This document shows positions 42,343-52,071 of a DNA stretch of 64,000 bases, piece by piece. The stretch is from Rossellomorea aquimaris (GTDB lineage Bacteria; Bacillota; Bacilli; Bacillales; Bacillaceae_B). The stretch spans positions 2,389,001 to 2,453,000 of the forward strand of contig NZ_CP141595.1 of assembly GCF_035590735.1 (NCBI RefSeq). Direction: 5' to 3'. The notes beneath the pieces are model-generated. The model did not search any database. It worked only from the letters and a program-made list of their open reading frames with translations, and had not been told where the DNA came from. Both the position numbers and the translations under genes were made by a program. How positions within the stretch are numbered: the stretch's first letter is position 1; each line of letters opens with the position of its first letter.

Positions 42343-43518
42343 TTAAACAAATTGCCCCACTTTCACATGCCCTTTTAATAGATTCCGAGAAATGATCATT
42401 TTTTGGATTTCATCGGTACCATCATAAATTCTCCACAATCGTGCTTCACGATACCAGCGTTCAATGGGAAGCTCTCTTGTGTAGCCCATCCCTCCGTGAA
42501 TTTGAAGGACCCGATCCACAACCCGATTGCCCATGTTCGATCCGTACAGTTTGGCGATTGATGCAACATGGCGATTATCTTCACCTTGATCGAGCGTGAA
42601 TGCTGCATTCAAGACAAGCCATCTGGCAGCTTCAATTTCCACGGCAGAATCAGCGATCTGCCATTGAATCGCTTGTCGATCCGCGATTGGCTTTCCAAAT
42701 GTCTCCCTTTCCTTTGAATAATCAATGGCCATTTGCAGTAAGCGTTCTGCTGCTCCTACCGCTTGTGCACCCACAATCCAGCGAGCGAACCCGATCCACT
42801 CCAGCCCCAGGTTGTAACCACCATCGATTTCACCGAGAATATTTTCTTCAGGCACCCGCACGTCATCAAAAAACAGACTGGCCGGTCCCCATTCCCCCAT
42901 GGTATGAATGTATTCAGATGTCCACCCCATGCTTCGATCGACAATAAAACAGGTTACTCCGTCCCGACCAGTTTGTCGATGCTTTTCCGTATCGGTCACC
43001 GCCATGACCATGACAAAGTCTGCTTCATTTCCTCCTGTAATAAAGGTTTTTTCACCATTCAACACCCACTCATTTCCATCCTTCACCGCGGTCATCCGAA
43101 TGTTCTGAGTATCGGATCCGGCTCCCGGTTCCGTCATGGCAAAACAGGACTTTTTCTCTCCGTTTATCGTGGGGATCAAATAGTTCTTCTTCTGTTCTTC
43201 ATTTGCGTAGTATAGGATGTTATCTGCGTAACCACCGAAACTGAAAGGGACAAAGGTTTTGGAGATTTCCATATAAACAATGGCCATCATCATTTGCCCG
43301 AGATCCGCTCCGCCGTATTCTTCTGGTGTATTGATCCCCCAGAACCCTGCTTCCTTTGCTTTTAATTGCAAATCTTTTCTTTTTTCCTGGGAAAGACTTG
43401 GTTTTCCTTCCCTTTCATTTCTTAATACTTCATTTTCTAAAGGTATCAGTTCTTTCTCAACAAATTTACGGATGGTTTTTTGGATCATCCGTTGTTCATC
43501 TGATAACCGTAAGTTCAT
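42343..43518 (-). CDS. Acyl-CoA dehydrogenase
   Basis: A 391-residue FAD enzyme introducing the alpha-beta double bond. Visible are CFAMTEPGAGSDTQNIR, TFITGGNEADF and VLQIHGGMGYTRELPIERWYRE (in pieces). The position of the catalytic Glu of MCAD (YEGT) reads YDGTDEIQ, i.e. Asp. ATG 43518 (MNLRLSDEQRMIQK) has GGGGGGAA upstream; 11 extra residues of open frame lack a site. It is distinct from the ACAD11-like enzyme at 49975-51204 (different family branch). Confidence 0.9.
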   Translation of the reverse strand: MNLRLSDEQRMIQKTIRKFVEKELIPLENEVLRNEREGKPSLSQEKRKDLQLKAKEAGFWGINTPEEYGGADLGQMMMAIVYMEISKTFVPFSFGGYADNILYYANEEQKKNYLIPTINGEKKSCFAMTEPGAGSDTQNIRMTAVKDGNEWVLNGEKTFITGGNEADFVMVMAVTDTEKHRQTGRDGVTCFIVDRSMGWTSEYIHTMGEWGPASLFFDDVRVPEENILGEIDGGYNLGLEWIGFARWIVGAQAVGAAERLLQMAIDYSKERETFGKPIADRQAIQWQIADSAVEIEAARWLVLNAAFTLDQGEDNRHVASIAKLYGSNMGNRVVDRVLQIHGGMGYTRELPIERWYREARLWRIYDGTDEIQKMIISRNLLKGHVKVGQFV

Positions 43519-43561
43519 CCCGTTCCCCCCTATAAAGTGGATTGTATTCAACTAGTAATAC

Positions 43562-44542
43562 CTAAAATTTTGGTTGCAGGATTACCTTTCCTACCGTTTT
43601 TCTTGCCTGCATGAGTGAATGAACCGTAGCTGCTTCTTCTAAAGGAAACACATGACCAACCGTTACTTTCAATTCTCCGGACGCGACATAATGAAAGATT
43701 TCATGAAGGGTTTTCTGGGTCAGTTCAGCATCTCTCATGAGAGGAGGGAGGAAGAACCCGATAACAGACTGATTCTTTGCCATCAAAGAAGAAGGATAGA
43801 ATCTGCTCTGTTCCCCGCTTGCTACTCCGTATATAACCATTCTCCCGAAATAGTCGAGACATTTTAACGTCTTATAGAAAACATCACCGCCTGCCATTTC
43901 CAATGCCAGGTTTACACCCTTTCCATTTGTGGCTTCCAGAACTTCTGCTTCCCAGCCCTCTTGAGTGTAGTTGACTAACACATTCGCTCCCATATCCTCA
44001 GCCAGACGTAACTTTTCTTCTGTACTGGCCGTAGCGATGATCTTACCTGCTCCAAAACGTTTTGCCAATTGGACGGCAAGCAGGCCGACGCCACCAGCCG
44101 CTGCATGAATGAGGACGGTTTCTCCCTGCTGCAGCCTTCCCAAGGTTTTTAATATATGATAGGCACTTAATCCTTGAACAGGGATGGCGGCCGCTTCTTT
44201 GAAATCCAATCCATATGGAAGGGGGATCACCGAACGCTCATCTGTAAGGGCAAATTCTGCATAACCGCCGGAATCCATCATGGCTACTACCCGGTCTCCC
44301 TTTTTCACTCTCGTCACACCTTCTCCCACTTCAGTGACGATTCCCGCCACTTCAGAACCCGGGATATATGGTAGTGTGGTTTTTACCACATATTGCCCTT
44401 CCCGTCTTGCTGTATCAGCATAATTGACTGCTGATGCATGAACTTCAATAAGGACTTCTCTTCCCCGAGGCACCGGAACATTTATATCCACATTTTCTAA
44501 TACATTAGGGCTTCCAAACTCTCTGAACTGAATGGCTTTCAT
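43562..44542 (-). CDS. Zinc-independent quinone oxidoreductase-type MDR protein
   Basis: A 326-residue medium-chain dehydrogenase/reductase of the NADPH:quinone oxidoreductase branch. The GroES-like start MKAIQFREFGSPNVLE, the Rossmann motif HAAAGGVGLLAVQLAKRFGA and the absence of the catalytic zinc ligands support this. It may act as enoyl-CoA reductase or aldehyde/ketone reductase in the cluster. Short gaps on both sides (10-11 bases) mark it as an operon member. Confidence 0.85.
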   Translation of the reverse strand: MKAIQFREFGSPNVLENVDINVPVPRGREVLIEVHASAVNYADTARREGQYVVKTTLPYIPGSEVAGIVTEVGEGVTRVKKGDRVVAMMDSGGYAEFALTDERSVIPLPYGLDFKEAAAIPVQGLSAYHILKTLGRLQQGETVLIHAAAGGVGLLAVQLAKRFGAGKIIATASTEEKLRLAEDMGANVLVNYTQEGWEAEVLEATNGKGVNLALEMAGGDVFYKTLKCLDYFGRMVIYGVASGEQSRFYPSSLMAKNQSVIGFFLPPLMRDAELTQKTLHEIFHYVASGELKVTVGHVFPLEEAATVHSLMQARKTVGKVILQPKF

Positions 44543-44553
44543 CCTAATCCCTC

Positions 44554-45330
44554 CTATTTTCCAGAAAAAGATGGTCTTTTTTTGTTTTTAAATGCTGAAA
44601 CTCCCTCAGCATGATCTTCAGTTGAAATCATCAAGGTTTGTGTGATTCGTTCTTGTTCAAGTATTTCATCCAATGATGTGTTGAATGAACGATCAATCAT
44701 TTTCTTCATCATTCCATAGGCTTTACTTGGCCCCAAGGCTAACTCTCCAGCCCAATCAGTTGTTTCCTCTTCAAGTCTTTCAGAGGGGACAATACGGTTT
44801 ACCACACCTAAGTTATACATTCTTCCGGCAGCCACAGGTTCTCCTGAAAAGAAGAATTCTTTCGCTAAATGTGGACCGATGATGCGTGGAAGAAAACAGG
44901 AACCTCCTCCATCGGAAATAAGACCTACTTTAGAGAAACTTAAAGCAAATTGACTATCCTCTGAAGCGATAATTAAATCACAGGCCAGGGCTAAATTAAA
45001 CCCGGCACCCGCTGCAAAGCCGTGTACCGATGCGATGACCGGTTTATCTATTTCTTTTATTGCTTTAATGCAATTATTTAATATCCCGATGTGTTCATAG
45101 ACTTCGGTTGATGTGGCGCTCCCCATCGTTTTCACGTCGCCGCCTGCAGAAAAGGCCCTACCGGCACCGCGAATAACAATGGCTCTGATTTCCTGATTAT
45201 GTTCTGCCTGCTCTAGTGCTTCAACGATTCCCGTAAGCATGTTCTCATCAAAGGAATTCAAGCTATCCGGTCTGTTTAATGTCAATGTCAGTACCCGGTC
45301 AGTGGTTTCTAATAGTAAAGAGGATTTCAT
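44554..45330 (-). CDS. Enoyl-CoA hydratase/isomerase, PaaG-like
   Basis: A 258-residue crotonase-fold protein. The oxyanion-hole segments are AFSAGGDVKTM and HGFAAGAGFNLALACDLIIA. The crotonase second glutamate (GTIPGAGG-type loop) is replaced by GLISDGGGSCFLPR with an Asp, and the first Glu is missing in FALSFSKVGL. This resembles PaaG and delta3-delta2-enoyl-CoA isomerases rather than hydratases. It may move the double bond after C4 phosphate elimination (inference). Confidence 0.85.
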   Translation of the reverse strand: MKSSLLLETTDRVLTLTLNRPDSLNSFDENMLTGIVEALEQAEHNQEIRAIVIRGAGRAFSAGGDVKTMGSATSTEVYEHIGILNNCIKAIKEIDKPVIASVHGFAAGAGFNLALACDLIIASEDSQFALSFSKVGLISDGGGSCFLPRIIGPHLAKEFFFSGEPVAAGRMYNLGVVNRIVPSERLEEETTDWAGELALGPSKAYGMMKKMIDRSFNTSLDEILEQERITQTLMISTEDHAEGVSAFKNKKRPSFSGK

Positions 45331-45353
45331 CGTTTTCGTTCATCTCCTTGTCT

Positions 45354-46430
45354 TTATTCCTGGCGACCAAATGCAGCTTGATTTCCCAGGGTGATCAACG
45401 ATTCCGCAAACCGGTCAAATTGAGAAAATCGTGAATCTCTCGTTTGCCCCATATTAAAGCGGTAATAGATTTGTTGCACAATCACTGCGAGCTTAAAATA
45501 TGCAAAAGATAAATAATAATGGATATTGTTCACGTCCCTGCCGCTTTTCCTGGCATATTCTTCGATAAACTGTCTTCTGCTGTAAAAACCGTCCGTGATC
45601 GTTACTGGCGGCTTCCCAAGACCGAATTTTAATAACTCGGGATCATCATTCTGTATCCAATACCCCATAGCGACACCTAAATCTGCAAGGGGATCGCCAA
45701 CGGTCGCCATCTCCCAATCAAATAACCCCACCATGGATTCCAGGTCAGAAGAAAACATGGCATTGTTTAATTTAAAATCATAATGAATGACTGTCGATTC
45801 AGCATTACCTGGAACATTCTTTATCAACCAGTTTGTCAGTTGATCTACTTCACGGATCTCACTTGTTTTGGCACGCTCGTAACGTTCGATCCACCCGTAT
45901 ACTTGTCTTTCCATAAAATGTTCGGGCTTGCTGATTTCATGAAGAGTTGTTTTTCCGTGATCAATGGAATGAAGTTCCACCAGTTTAGAAACCATTTCAT
46001 CAGATATTTTCCTGCAGACATCTGGTGTCACATGGAGGTGAGAGGGAAGGGAAGTATCAATTACTTCACCCCTTTTTCGCTCCATGATAAAAAATGGGCT
46101 GCCTACGATTCTTTCATCATCAGAGAATACATACGGCTCCGGTGTAACCCCGAATAATGGTTGAATTTCCGAAAGAATCCTATATTCTCTTTTCATATCG
46201 TGGGCCTTCGGGGCGACGGGTCCTAATGGAGGACGTCTCAGTACACCTTCCCATTCGCCCATTTTTAGTAGATACGTAAGGTTTGAGTGTCCTGCAGAAA
46301 ATTGTTTAATAGAGAGCTCTTCATGAAGGAGATGAGGGAAATGTTCATTCAAAAAGCTTTTTAGATTGGTGGTATTCAGTTCTTCTCCTTCTCGCACCGA
46401 TACCGTTTCATACCCTGTTTTTTCAGACAT
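45354..46430 (-). CDS. ACAD10/11-type APH-fold phosphotransferase (4-hydroxyacyl-CoA kinase candidate)
   Basis: A 358-residue kinase of the aminoglycoside phosphotransferase fold. It has FSAGHSNLTYLL (nucleotide loop), LRRPPLGPVAPKAHDMKREYRI, the catalytic loop HYDFKLNN (His216, Asp218, Asn223) and the metal motif FDWEMATVGDPLADLG (Asp238). This is the kinase half of human ACAD10/ACAD11 and is also like LvaA of levulinate catabolism, which phosphorylate 4-hydroxyacyl-CoA. It is not an antibiotic-resistance enzyme by context. ATG 46430 follows GAGGAGGGG; an upstream ATG inside that site is rejected. Confidence 0.85.
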   Translation of the reverse strand: MSEKTGYETVSVREGEELNTTNLKSFLNEHFPHLLHEELSIKQFSAGHSNLTYLLKMGEWEGVLRRPPLGPVAPKAHDMKREYRILSEIQPLFGVTPEPYVFSDDERIVGSPFFIMERKRGEVIDTSLPSHLHVTPDVCRKISDEMVSKLVELHSIDHGKTTLHEISKPEHFMERQVYGWIERYERAKTSEIREVDQLTNWLIKNVPGNAESTVIHYDFKLNNAMFSSDLESMVGLFDWEMATVGDPLADLGVAMGYWIQNDDPELLKFGLGKPPVTITDGFYSRRQFIEEYARKSGRDVNNIHYYLSFAYFKLAVIVQQIYYRFNMGQTRDSRFSQFDRFAESLITLGNQAAFGRQE

Positions 46431-46444
46431 CTTACCCCTCCTCA

Positions 46445-46867
46445 TTAAGAATATTCAGTTTTTTTCGAGCGCAAATGAGTGTCTAACTTAGCCTTTAACA
46501 ACTCAGGGATCATTTTGCTTTGCTGCTCAAGAAAATCAAAATAAACGATCACCGCATTCCCCTTCGCAATCAATTGATGGGTGTTCGCACATAAGATATC
46601 ATGTTCTAACTGAAAGCTCTTTGATCCAATTTTTGATAGATAGGTGGTGATCTTTAGCTCTTGATTAAAATACCCTTGTGATACAAAGTCACATTTGGTT
46701 GAAGCCAGAATAAAACGCCAGTCTTTTACATCCATATCAAATCCGAGTGATTGAAAGAATTTAATTCTTGCTTCTTCTAAATAAACAAAATAAGTAGTAT
46801 TGTTGATATGACCCAATGCATCCGTTTCACAAAACCTACTCGTCACCGTGATGGTTTCCATTTTCAT
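46445..46867 (-). CDS. 4HBT-type acyl-CoA thioesterase
   Basis: A 140-residue hotdog thioesterase. The signature SRFCETDALGHINNTTYFVYLEEARI contains the 4HBT-type Asp and tyrosine positions. GGAAGGAG lies six bases before the ATG used; the GTG five codons earlier lies before this site. It opens the operon that continues with the kinase, and the TetR-type operator (46885-46902) stands 18 bases upstream. It could release CoA from dead-end acyl-CoA. Confidence 0.85.
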   Translation of the reverse strand: MKMETITVTSRFCETDALGHINNTTYFVYLEEARIKFFQSLGFDMDVKDWRFILASTKCDFVSQGYFNQELKITTYLSKIGSKSFQLEHDILCANTHQLIAKGNAVIVYFDFLEQQSKMIPELLKAKLDTHLRSKKTEYS

Positions 46868-46884
46868 GATCTCTCCTTCCACAA

Positions 46885-46902
46885 ATACTAACCGGTCGGT
46901 AT
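46885..46902. promoter_or_regulatory. TetR-type operator, copy 1 (thioesterase-kinase operon)
   Basis: ATACTAACCGGTCGGTAT, a near palindrome (seven of nine pairs) centred on ACCGGT. The identical 18-mer lies at 52072-52089. On the minus strand it falls between a TTGCAT -35-like and an AGTATT -10-like element. Confidence 0.85.
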
Positions 46903-46939
46903 GTTAATGCAATGGGAAATCCTGTAGATGATCTCCCAT

Positions 46940-47506
46940 CTACTCTGACTCAATCCCTTTTAATACCATATCGACAAAAGTCCGGGCAATTTCCCGATCG
47001 GATTTCGCACCATCAGGTTTATACCATTGATAGCTCCAATTCATCATACCGAGAATCCCAAAGGCTACAATCGACACGTCAAAGTCTTCATGAAAGTCCC
47101 CGTTCTTCCTACCTTCTTTCAGGAGAGTTTCTATATTATAGCGATACATATCCCGCTTGGGCTCAATTGCATCCAGACTTTCCTTGCTCAAGTGCCTCAT
47201 TTCTCTAAAGAATACTTTGGCACTGGCCCCTTGCTCTTTAATGTCCAGAATGGAAAGATGGACAATCTCATAGAGTTTTTCCATGTAGCTCTTCCGATCA
47301 TCCCCTAGTACTCTTTCCTGTTTAGATAATAAGCCATCAATATAGCGCATATGAATTTCCCTTAACAGCTCTTCCTTACTGGAAAAATAGTAATAGAATG
47401 TTCCTTTTGTTACACCAATGGATTCTACGATGTCCTGGATGGAAGTAACGGTAAATCCTTTTTCATCAAATAAGCGTACAGCATGTTGTGTAAGTTTTTC
47501 TTTCAT
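46940..47506 (-). CDS. TetR/AcrR family regulator of the acyl-CoA cluster
   Basis: A 188-residue TetR protein. The N-terminal HTH reads RLFDEKGFTVTSIQDIVESIGVTKGTFYYYFSSKEELL (in pieces: GVTKGTFYYYFSSKEELL is the recognition-helix region), followed by an all-helical ligand domain. It is the last gene before the first operator copy, encoded in the upstream operon, so autoregulation is expected. ATG 47506 follows GAGAGG. Acyl-CoA is a plausible inducer, as for many TetR regulators of lipid catabolism. Confidence 0.92.
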   Translation of the reverse strand: MKEKLTQHAVRLFDEKGFTVTSIQDIVESIGVTKGTFYYYFSSKEELLREIHMRYIDGLLSKQERVLGDDRKSYMEKLYEIVHLSILDIKEQGASAKVFFREMRHLSKESLDAIEPKRDMYRYNIETLLKEGRKNGDFHEDFDVSIVAFGILGMMNWSYQWYKPDGAKSDREIARTFVDMVLKGIESE

Positions 47507-47550
47507 CTGAAATCCTCTCAATCTGCAAATATCACCTGAATTATATCATA

Positions 47551-49155
47551 TTACCTCACGTTTTCACGCAGTGCTCTTCGTAATATTTTCCCAACACTCG
47601 TCTTTGGAAGCTCCTTACGAAACTCAATGATTTTTGGAACTTTGAATGATGACATGTTCTCCTCACAGAAATGAACCAATTCTTTTTCAGTTGCCTGTTC
47701 CCCTGACTTTAAGACAATCACTGCCTTAACGGTTTCGCCTCTATATGAGTCCGGGACCCCGATTACGACAGCTTCCTGTACGCTTGGATGCTCGTAAATG
47801 ATTTCCTCGACTTCCCGGGGATACACATTGTACCCTGATGCAATGATCAGATCTTTCTTTCGGTCCACAATCGATACATAACCTTCTTCATCCATTCGGG
47901 CGATGTCTCCCGTGTAAAGCCAACCATCTCGAAGGGCGTGTGCAGTCTCTTCAGGTAAATTCCAGTAGCCTTTCATGACTTGAGGGCCTTTAATGATGAG
48001 TTCCCCCACATCTCCTAAAGGGACCTCCATAGTGCCGGTTGCTAAATCTACTACCTTATATTCTGTGGATGGAAGTCCAATTCCAACGGTTCCGGGCTTT
48101 CTTTCTGCAAAAGCAGGGTTGCAATGAGTCGTTGGTGAAGCCTCTGATAAACCGTATCCCTCTAATATTTTCGCTCCTGTTTTCTTTTCAAATTGATTCA
48201 ATAACTCTACCGGCATTGGGGCGCTTCCGCTATTACAAACCTTTATTGAATCAATGCCATACTCTTCTGCCTGCGGATGATTGGAGATCGCCACGTACAT
48301 AGTCGGAACACCTGGAAACAGGGTGGGCTGCTCGTTCTTAATCGTGGTTAATACTTCGGTCAATTCGAACCTGGGGAGTAAGATCATTTCATTTGCGGAA
48401 TAGACTGCAAAGTTCATACAGGAATTCATCCCAAATACATGAAAGAACGGAATCACACTCAGGCTTCTTTCTTTCCCAGTTTCGATGCTGCCTTTAAAGA
48501 AAAGTTGACTTTGAATGACATTTGAAAGAATGTTTTTATGAGTGAGCATGACTCCTTTGGATGCCCCGGTAGTTCCACCCGTATATTGAAGCACTGCCAC
48601 ATCTTCTTCAGGATTGATCGACACTTGGGTTACTTCACCATCCCCTGCCATCAAAAATTCATCAAAGTCATAGTCTGGTGGGACAAGTTTGTGTTCTCCC
48701 TGAAAGCTTACTGCAATAATCCTCTTGACTTTTGTCTCCTTTTGAATGGAATGGACCATAGGATAAAAACGGTCCAATACGACGATTGTCTCAGCTCCCG
48801 AATCATTAAGCAGATGGATTAATTCCCTTTCAACTGACATCGGATTCACCTGTGTGACAATCCCCCCCGAGGTAAGGATTCCATAATAAGAGATCACATA
48901 TTGGGGACAATTCGGGAGCATGATCGCCACCCTGTCTCCTTTCTTCACTCCAATATGTTGAAAGGATGAAGCAAGCATGGTGACAGCACCTTGAAGTTCA
49001 CCATACGTAATCCGTTTTTGATAAAAGCTGATACATGGATGCGTCGGATATGATGAAACGGTATGTCGAAGCATTTCTGGTATGGAAAAATCAACCGCAG
49101 GAATTTCAGTTTCAAATGTTTCAGGGTAATGACTGAGCCAAGATTTAGTTGTCAC
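47551..49155 (-). CDS. Long-chain fatty-acid-CoA ligase-like AMP-binding protein
   Basis: A 534-residue ANL ligase. P-loop YTGGTTGASKGVMLTH, LEGYGLSEASPTTH, hinge DRKKDLIIASGYNVYP and catalytic lysine in TSVGKILRR are visible. It begins at GTG 49155 with GGAAGGAA upstream. It should activate the acid substrate of this cluster. It is different from the stand-alone ligase at 28589-30151. Medium to long chains are likely, but the hydroxy or keto acid preference suggested by the cluster is inference. Confidence 0.88.
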   Translation of the reverse strand: MTTKSWLSHYPETFETEIPAVDFSIPEMLRHTVSSYPTHPCISFYQKRITYGELQGAVTMLASSFQHIGVKKGDRVAIMLPNCPQYVISYYGILTSGGIVTQVNPMSVERELIHLLNDSGAETIVVLDRFYPMVHSIQKETKVKRIIAVSFQGEHKLVPPDYDFDEFLMAGDGEVTQVSINPEEDVAVLQYTGGTTGASKGVMLTHKNILSNVIQSQLFFKGSIETGKERSLSVIPFFHVFGMNSCMNFAVYSANEMILLPRFELTEVLTTIKNEQPTLFPGVPTMYVAISNHPQAEEYGIDSIKVCNSGSAPMPVELLNQFEKKTGAKILEGYGLSEASPTTHCNPAFAERKPGTVGIGLPSTEYKVVDLATGTMEVPLGDVGELIIKGPQVMKGYWNLPEETAHALRDGWLYTGDIARMDEEGYVSIVDRKKDLIIASGYNVYPREVEEIIYEHPSVQEAVVIGVPDSYRGETVKAVIVLKSGEQATEKELVHFCEENMSSFKVPKIIEFRKELPKTSVGKILRRALRENVR

Positions 49156-49206
49156 AAAATCATTCCTTCCATTTCAGATCACTAATGCACCAATTAGCCA
49201 TGTACC

Positions 49207-49962
49207 TTAAAAGATTAATCCTCCACCATCAACAGATAATGTGGCACCGGTTATAAAGGACGCCTCATCGGAAGCTAAAAACAGAATCGCTGAGGCAACT
49301 TCTTCTGGATTTCCAATACGTCTTAGTGCATTTGATTGAGAGATCGCCGACCATTTCCTTTCATCCTTCTTCCAACCATTGATGATGTTCGTATCAATGA
49401 CCCCTGGCGCTACTGCATTCACCCGAATATTATCCTTTCCATATTCCAGGGCTGCATTTTGTGTCAGCAGTATGACACCACCTTTTGCCGCATTGTAAGC
49501 TGACACGTATTTACGACCCCTTAAACCGAGAAGGCTCGATACATTCACAATTACACCGTCTTTTTTCATCAATTCAGGTACGGCATACTTCATTCCCAGA
49601 AAAATGCTCTTTAAGTTTGTATCCAATACGGCATCCCATTCGTTCTCTTCCAAATCAATGCTCCTGACTTCCGACTGTCCGATTCCTGCATTATTGATAA
49701 GGATCCCGAAACCTCCGAAATGTTCTACCGTTGTATGTACGAGGGATTGAATACTTTCACTTTCCCGCACATTCGTTTTGACAAATAATGCACTTCCTTT
49801 TTTTTCGTGAATGAGTCTAACCGTCTCTTCACCACTTGCATCATCCAGATCTGCTACGACCACAGCAGCACCTTCTTTTGAGAACCTTAGGGCTGTAGCG
49901 CGCCCAATTCCTCCGCCTCCTCCTGTAATAACAGAAACTTTTCCTTGTAATCTCTTCATCAT
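49207..49962 (-). CDS. SDR-family oxidoreductase
   Basis: A 251-residue classical SDR with TGGGGGIGRATALRFSKEG, VNNAG-type INNAGIGQSE, VNVSSLLGLRGRKYVSAYNAAKGG and the catalytic Tyr-x-x-x-Lys. It is the third gene of the operon from 52024. One SDR in such a cluster could reduce a 4-oxoacyl-CoA or oxidise a hydroxyacyl-CoA. Two adjacent ATGs are possible starts. Confidence 0.87.
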   Translation of the reverse strand: MMKRLQGKVSVITGGGGGIGRATALRFSKEGAAVVVADLDDASGEETVRLIHEKKGSALFVKTNVRESESIQSLVHTTVEHFGGFGILINNAGIGQSEVRSIDLEENEWDAVLDTNLKSIFLGMKYAVPELMKKDGVIVNVSSLLGLRGRKYVSAYNAAKGGVILLTQNAALEYGKDNIRVNAVAPGVIDTNIINGWKKDERKWSAISQSNALRRIGNPEEVASAILFLASDEASFITGATLSVDGGGLIF

Positions 49963-49974
49963 CCAACTCTCTTC

Positions 49975-51204
49975 CTAGCTCTCTACAGGAGAAGCTTTTT
50001 CGTGTTTTCTCAATTCCAATTTTGCCAATTGCGCACGGTGTACTTCATCTGGTCCATCAGCAAGCCGCAGTGTACGGGCATTTGCCCATTGAGCTGCCAA
50101 CGTGTAGTCATCCGATACACCTGCTGCCCCGAACGCTTGAATGGCCCGGTCAATCACACGTAAAGCCATGGAAGGAGCCACCACTTTAATCATGGCAATT
50201 TCCTGTTTAGCTGCTTTATTGCCGACGGTATCCATCATGTAGGCTGCTTTCATCGTAAGAAGACGGGCTTGCTCGATTTCAATTCTTGAGGTCGCAATCC
50301 ATTCTCTTACGACGCCTTGGCCGGCCAGTGCCTTTCCAAACGCCACCCTGTTTTGAACGCGCTTACAGATTTCTTCGAGGGCTCTTTCCGCTGCACCAAT
50401 TAAACGCATACAATGATGAATTCGACCTGGACCTAAACGTCCCTGTGCAATGGCGAATCCTTTACCTTCTGCCCAAATCATATTTTCCAAGGGTACTCTT
50501 ACATTGGTAAAGCTGATTTCTCCGTGCCCATGGGGAGCATGGTCGTAGCCGAATACAGGAAGCATACGCTCTATTTTCACACCTGGAGTATTCATTGGGA
50601 TGATAATCATTGATTGCTGTTCATGACGGTTCGCTTCTGGATCGGTTTTCCCCATCAAAATGGAAAAAGTGCATCGAGGATCCCCGGCGCCTGATGACCA
50701 CCATTTCCTCGCGTTAATGACGTATTCATCTCCATCCCGAATGATACTCGCCTTAATATTCGTTGCATCGGAAGAAGCGACATCAGGCTCGGTCATAGAG
50801 AAACATGAACGGATATCACCATTTAGAAGTGGGATAAGATATTTTTGCTTTTGAGTGGGCGTCCCATAACGTTCCAACACTTCCATATTCCCTGTATCAG
50901 GAGCATTACAATTAAACACTTCCGGCCCTATCAGGGATCTCCCCATAATTTCACATAGTGGGGCGTACTCTACATTATTGAGACCGGCACCATATTCGCT
51001 TTGAGGAAGAAATAAGTTCCATAATCCCTGTTTCTTCGCTTCGGCTTTTAATTCTTCCATGATGGCGGGAACCCGACTCCAGCGGGTTTCTTGCTGATTG
51101 AGCTGATCTTCATAGAGAGATTCATTCGGGTACACGCATTCTTCCATAAAACGGGATATTCTATTTTGATATTCTTGTACTTTTGGAGAATAGGAGAAAT
51201 CCAT
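49975..51204 (-). CDS. ACAD11-like acyl-CoA dehydrogenase
   Basis: A 409-residue acyl-CoA dehydrogenase of the ACAD10/ACAD11 branch. It carries the branch-specific blocks [63 protein letters not shown] and [15 protein letters not shown], which I recall nearly unchanged in human ACAD11. In that protein the dehydrogenase half acts on 4-phosphoacyl-CoA made by the fused kinase half. Here the kinase is a separate gene in the same regulon (45354-46430). The third in-frame ATG-type start (51204) is used; the first lies on the ribosome-binding site. Confidence 0.9.
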   Translation of the reverse strand: MDFSYSPKVQEYQNRISRFMEECVYPNESLYEDQLNQQETRWSRVPAIMEELKAEAKKQGLWNLFLPQSEYGAGLNNVEYAPLCEIMGRSLIGPEVFNCNAPDTGNMEVLERYGTPTQKQKYLIPLLNGDIRSCFSMTEPDVASSDATNIKASIIRDGDEYVINARKWWSSGAGDPRCTFSILMGKTDPEANRHEQQSMIIIPMNTPGVKIERMLPVFGYDHAPHGHGEISFTNVRVPLENMIWAEGKGFAIAQGRLGPGRIHHCMRLIGAAERALEEICKRVQNRVAFGKALAGQGVVREWIATSRIEIEQARLLTMKAAYMMDTVGNKAAKQEIAMIKVVAPSMALRVIDRAIQAFGAAGVSDDYTLAAQWANARTLRLADGPDEVHRAQLAKLELRKHEKASPVES

Positions 51205-51250
51205 TACATCCATCCTTTCTTAACCAAAACATGTAATACTTCGCACTCGG

Positions 51251-52024
51251 TTACATCGCTGAAGATCCACCGTCCACGACGAGAACTGAACCAGTGACAA
51301 AATCAGATGCACTAGCCGCCAGGAAAAGTGCCGCTCCTTTAAGGTCATCCTCGGTACCGAATCGATTTAATGGTGTGCCGTTTAAAATGGCTTCCCCTGC
51401 ATGTGACAGAATTCCTTTTGACATTTTTGTTGGAAAGAATCCAGGTGCGATTGCGTTTACATGAATCCCGCGGGATCCCCATTTCACGGCTAGATCCTTC
51501 GTGAAATTAATGACCGCTGCTTTACTGGTGCTATAGCCGATGGCATCCATATAGCGTGGATCTGTACCTTGAAGACCTGCTACGGAAGCAATATTAATGA
51601 TTTTCCCCTGCTGTTGTTCGAGCATTAAATTCCCTACGGCCTGTGACATAATAAAAGTCCCATTTACATTCACATTGATAACTTTATTCCAAGCATCAAG
51701 AGGCATTTCTTCTGCAGGGGCCCCCCAGGAAGCACCACTGTTATTCACTAAAATATCAATGCGGCCAAACACCTTCTTCGTATCGTCTACAACACGCTGT
51801 ACGTCTTCAGGATTAGTGACATCACACTTCAATGCCAGTGTTTGGACACCTATTTCTTCTAATTCCTTCTTCACACCTTCACATGCTTCAACGTTTCTCG
51901 AGCATACTACAACGTTTGCCCCCGCTTCAGCAAACCCTGTCGCGATTTGTTTTCCCAACCCTCTGCCTCCTCCAGTCACAAGGGCAACTTTACCTGATAA
52001 ATCAAATAATTCATTCACATGCAT
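51251..52024 (-). CDS. SDR-family oxidoreductase (glucose 1-dehydrogenase-like)
   Basis: A 257-residue SDR with TGGGRGLGKQIATGFAEAGA, VNNSGASWG, INIASVAGLQG and YSTSKAAVINFTKDLA; the last holds the catalytic Tyr and Lys. It is the first gene of the operon, 48 bases after the second TetR-type operator, with GAGGAGGGA before the ATG. It could reduce a 4-oxoacyl-CoA (LvaD-like) if the pathway proposed for the cluster is right. Confidence 0.87.
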   Translation of the reverse strand: MHVNELFDLSGKVALVTGGGRGLGKQIATGFAEAGANVVVCSRNVEACEGVKKELEEIGVQTLALKCDVTNPEDVQRVVDDTKKVFGRIDILVNNSGASWGAPAEEMPLDAWNKVINVNVNGTFIMSQAVGNLMLEQQQGKIINIASVAGLQGTDPRYMDAIGYSTSKAAVINFTKDLAVKWGSRGIHVNAIAPGFFPTKMSKGILSHAGEAILNGTPLNRFGTEDDLKGAALFLAASASDFVTGSVLVVDGGSSAM

Positions 52025-52071
52025 GTTCGTCCCTCCTCATGTTTTTACAGCATTTCATTTACACACCATGT

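Noticed and set aside
45354..46430. Aminoglycoside resistance gene
   Set aside because: The fold is APH, but ACAD10/11-like blocks and the acyl-CoA operon indicate a lipid-pathway kinase.
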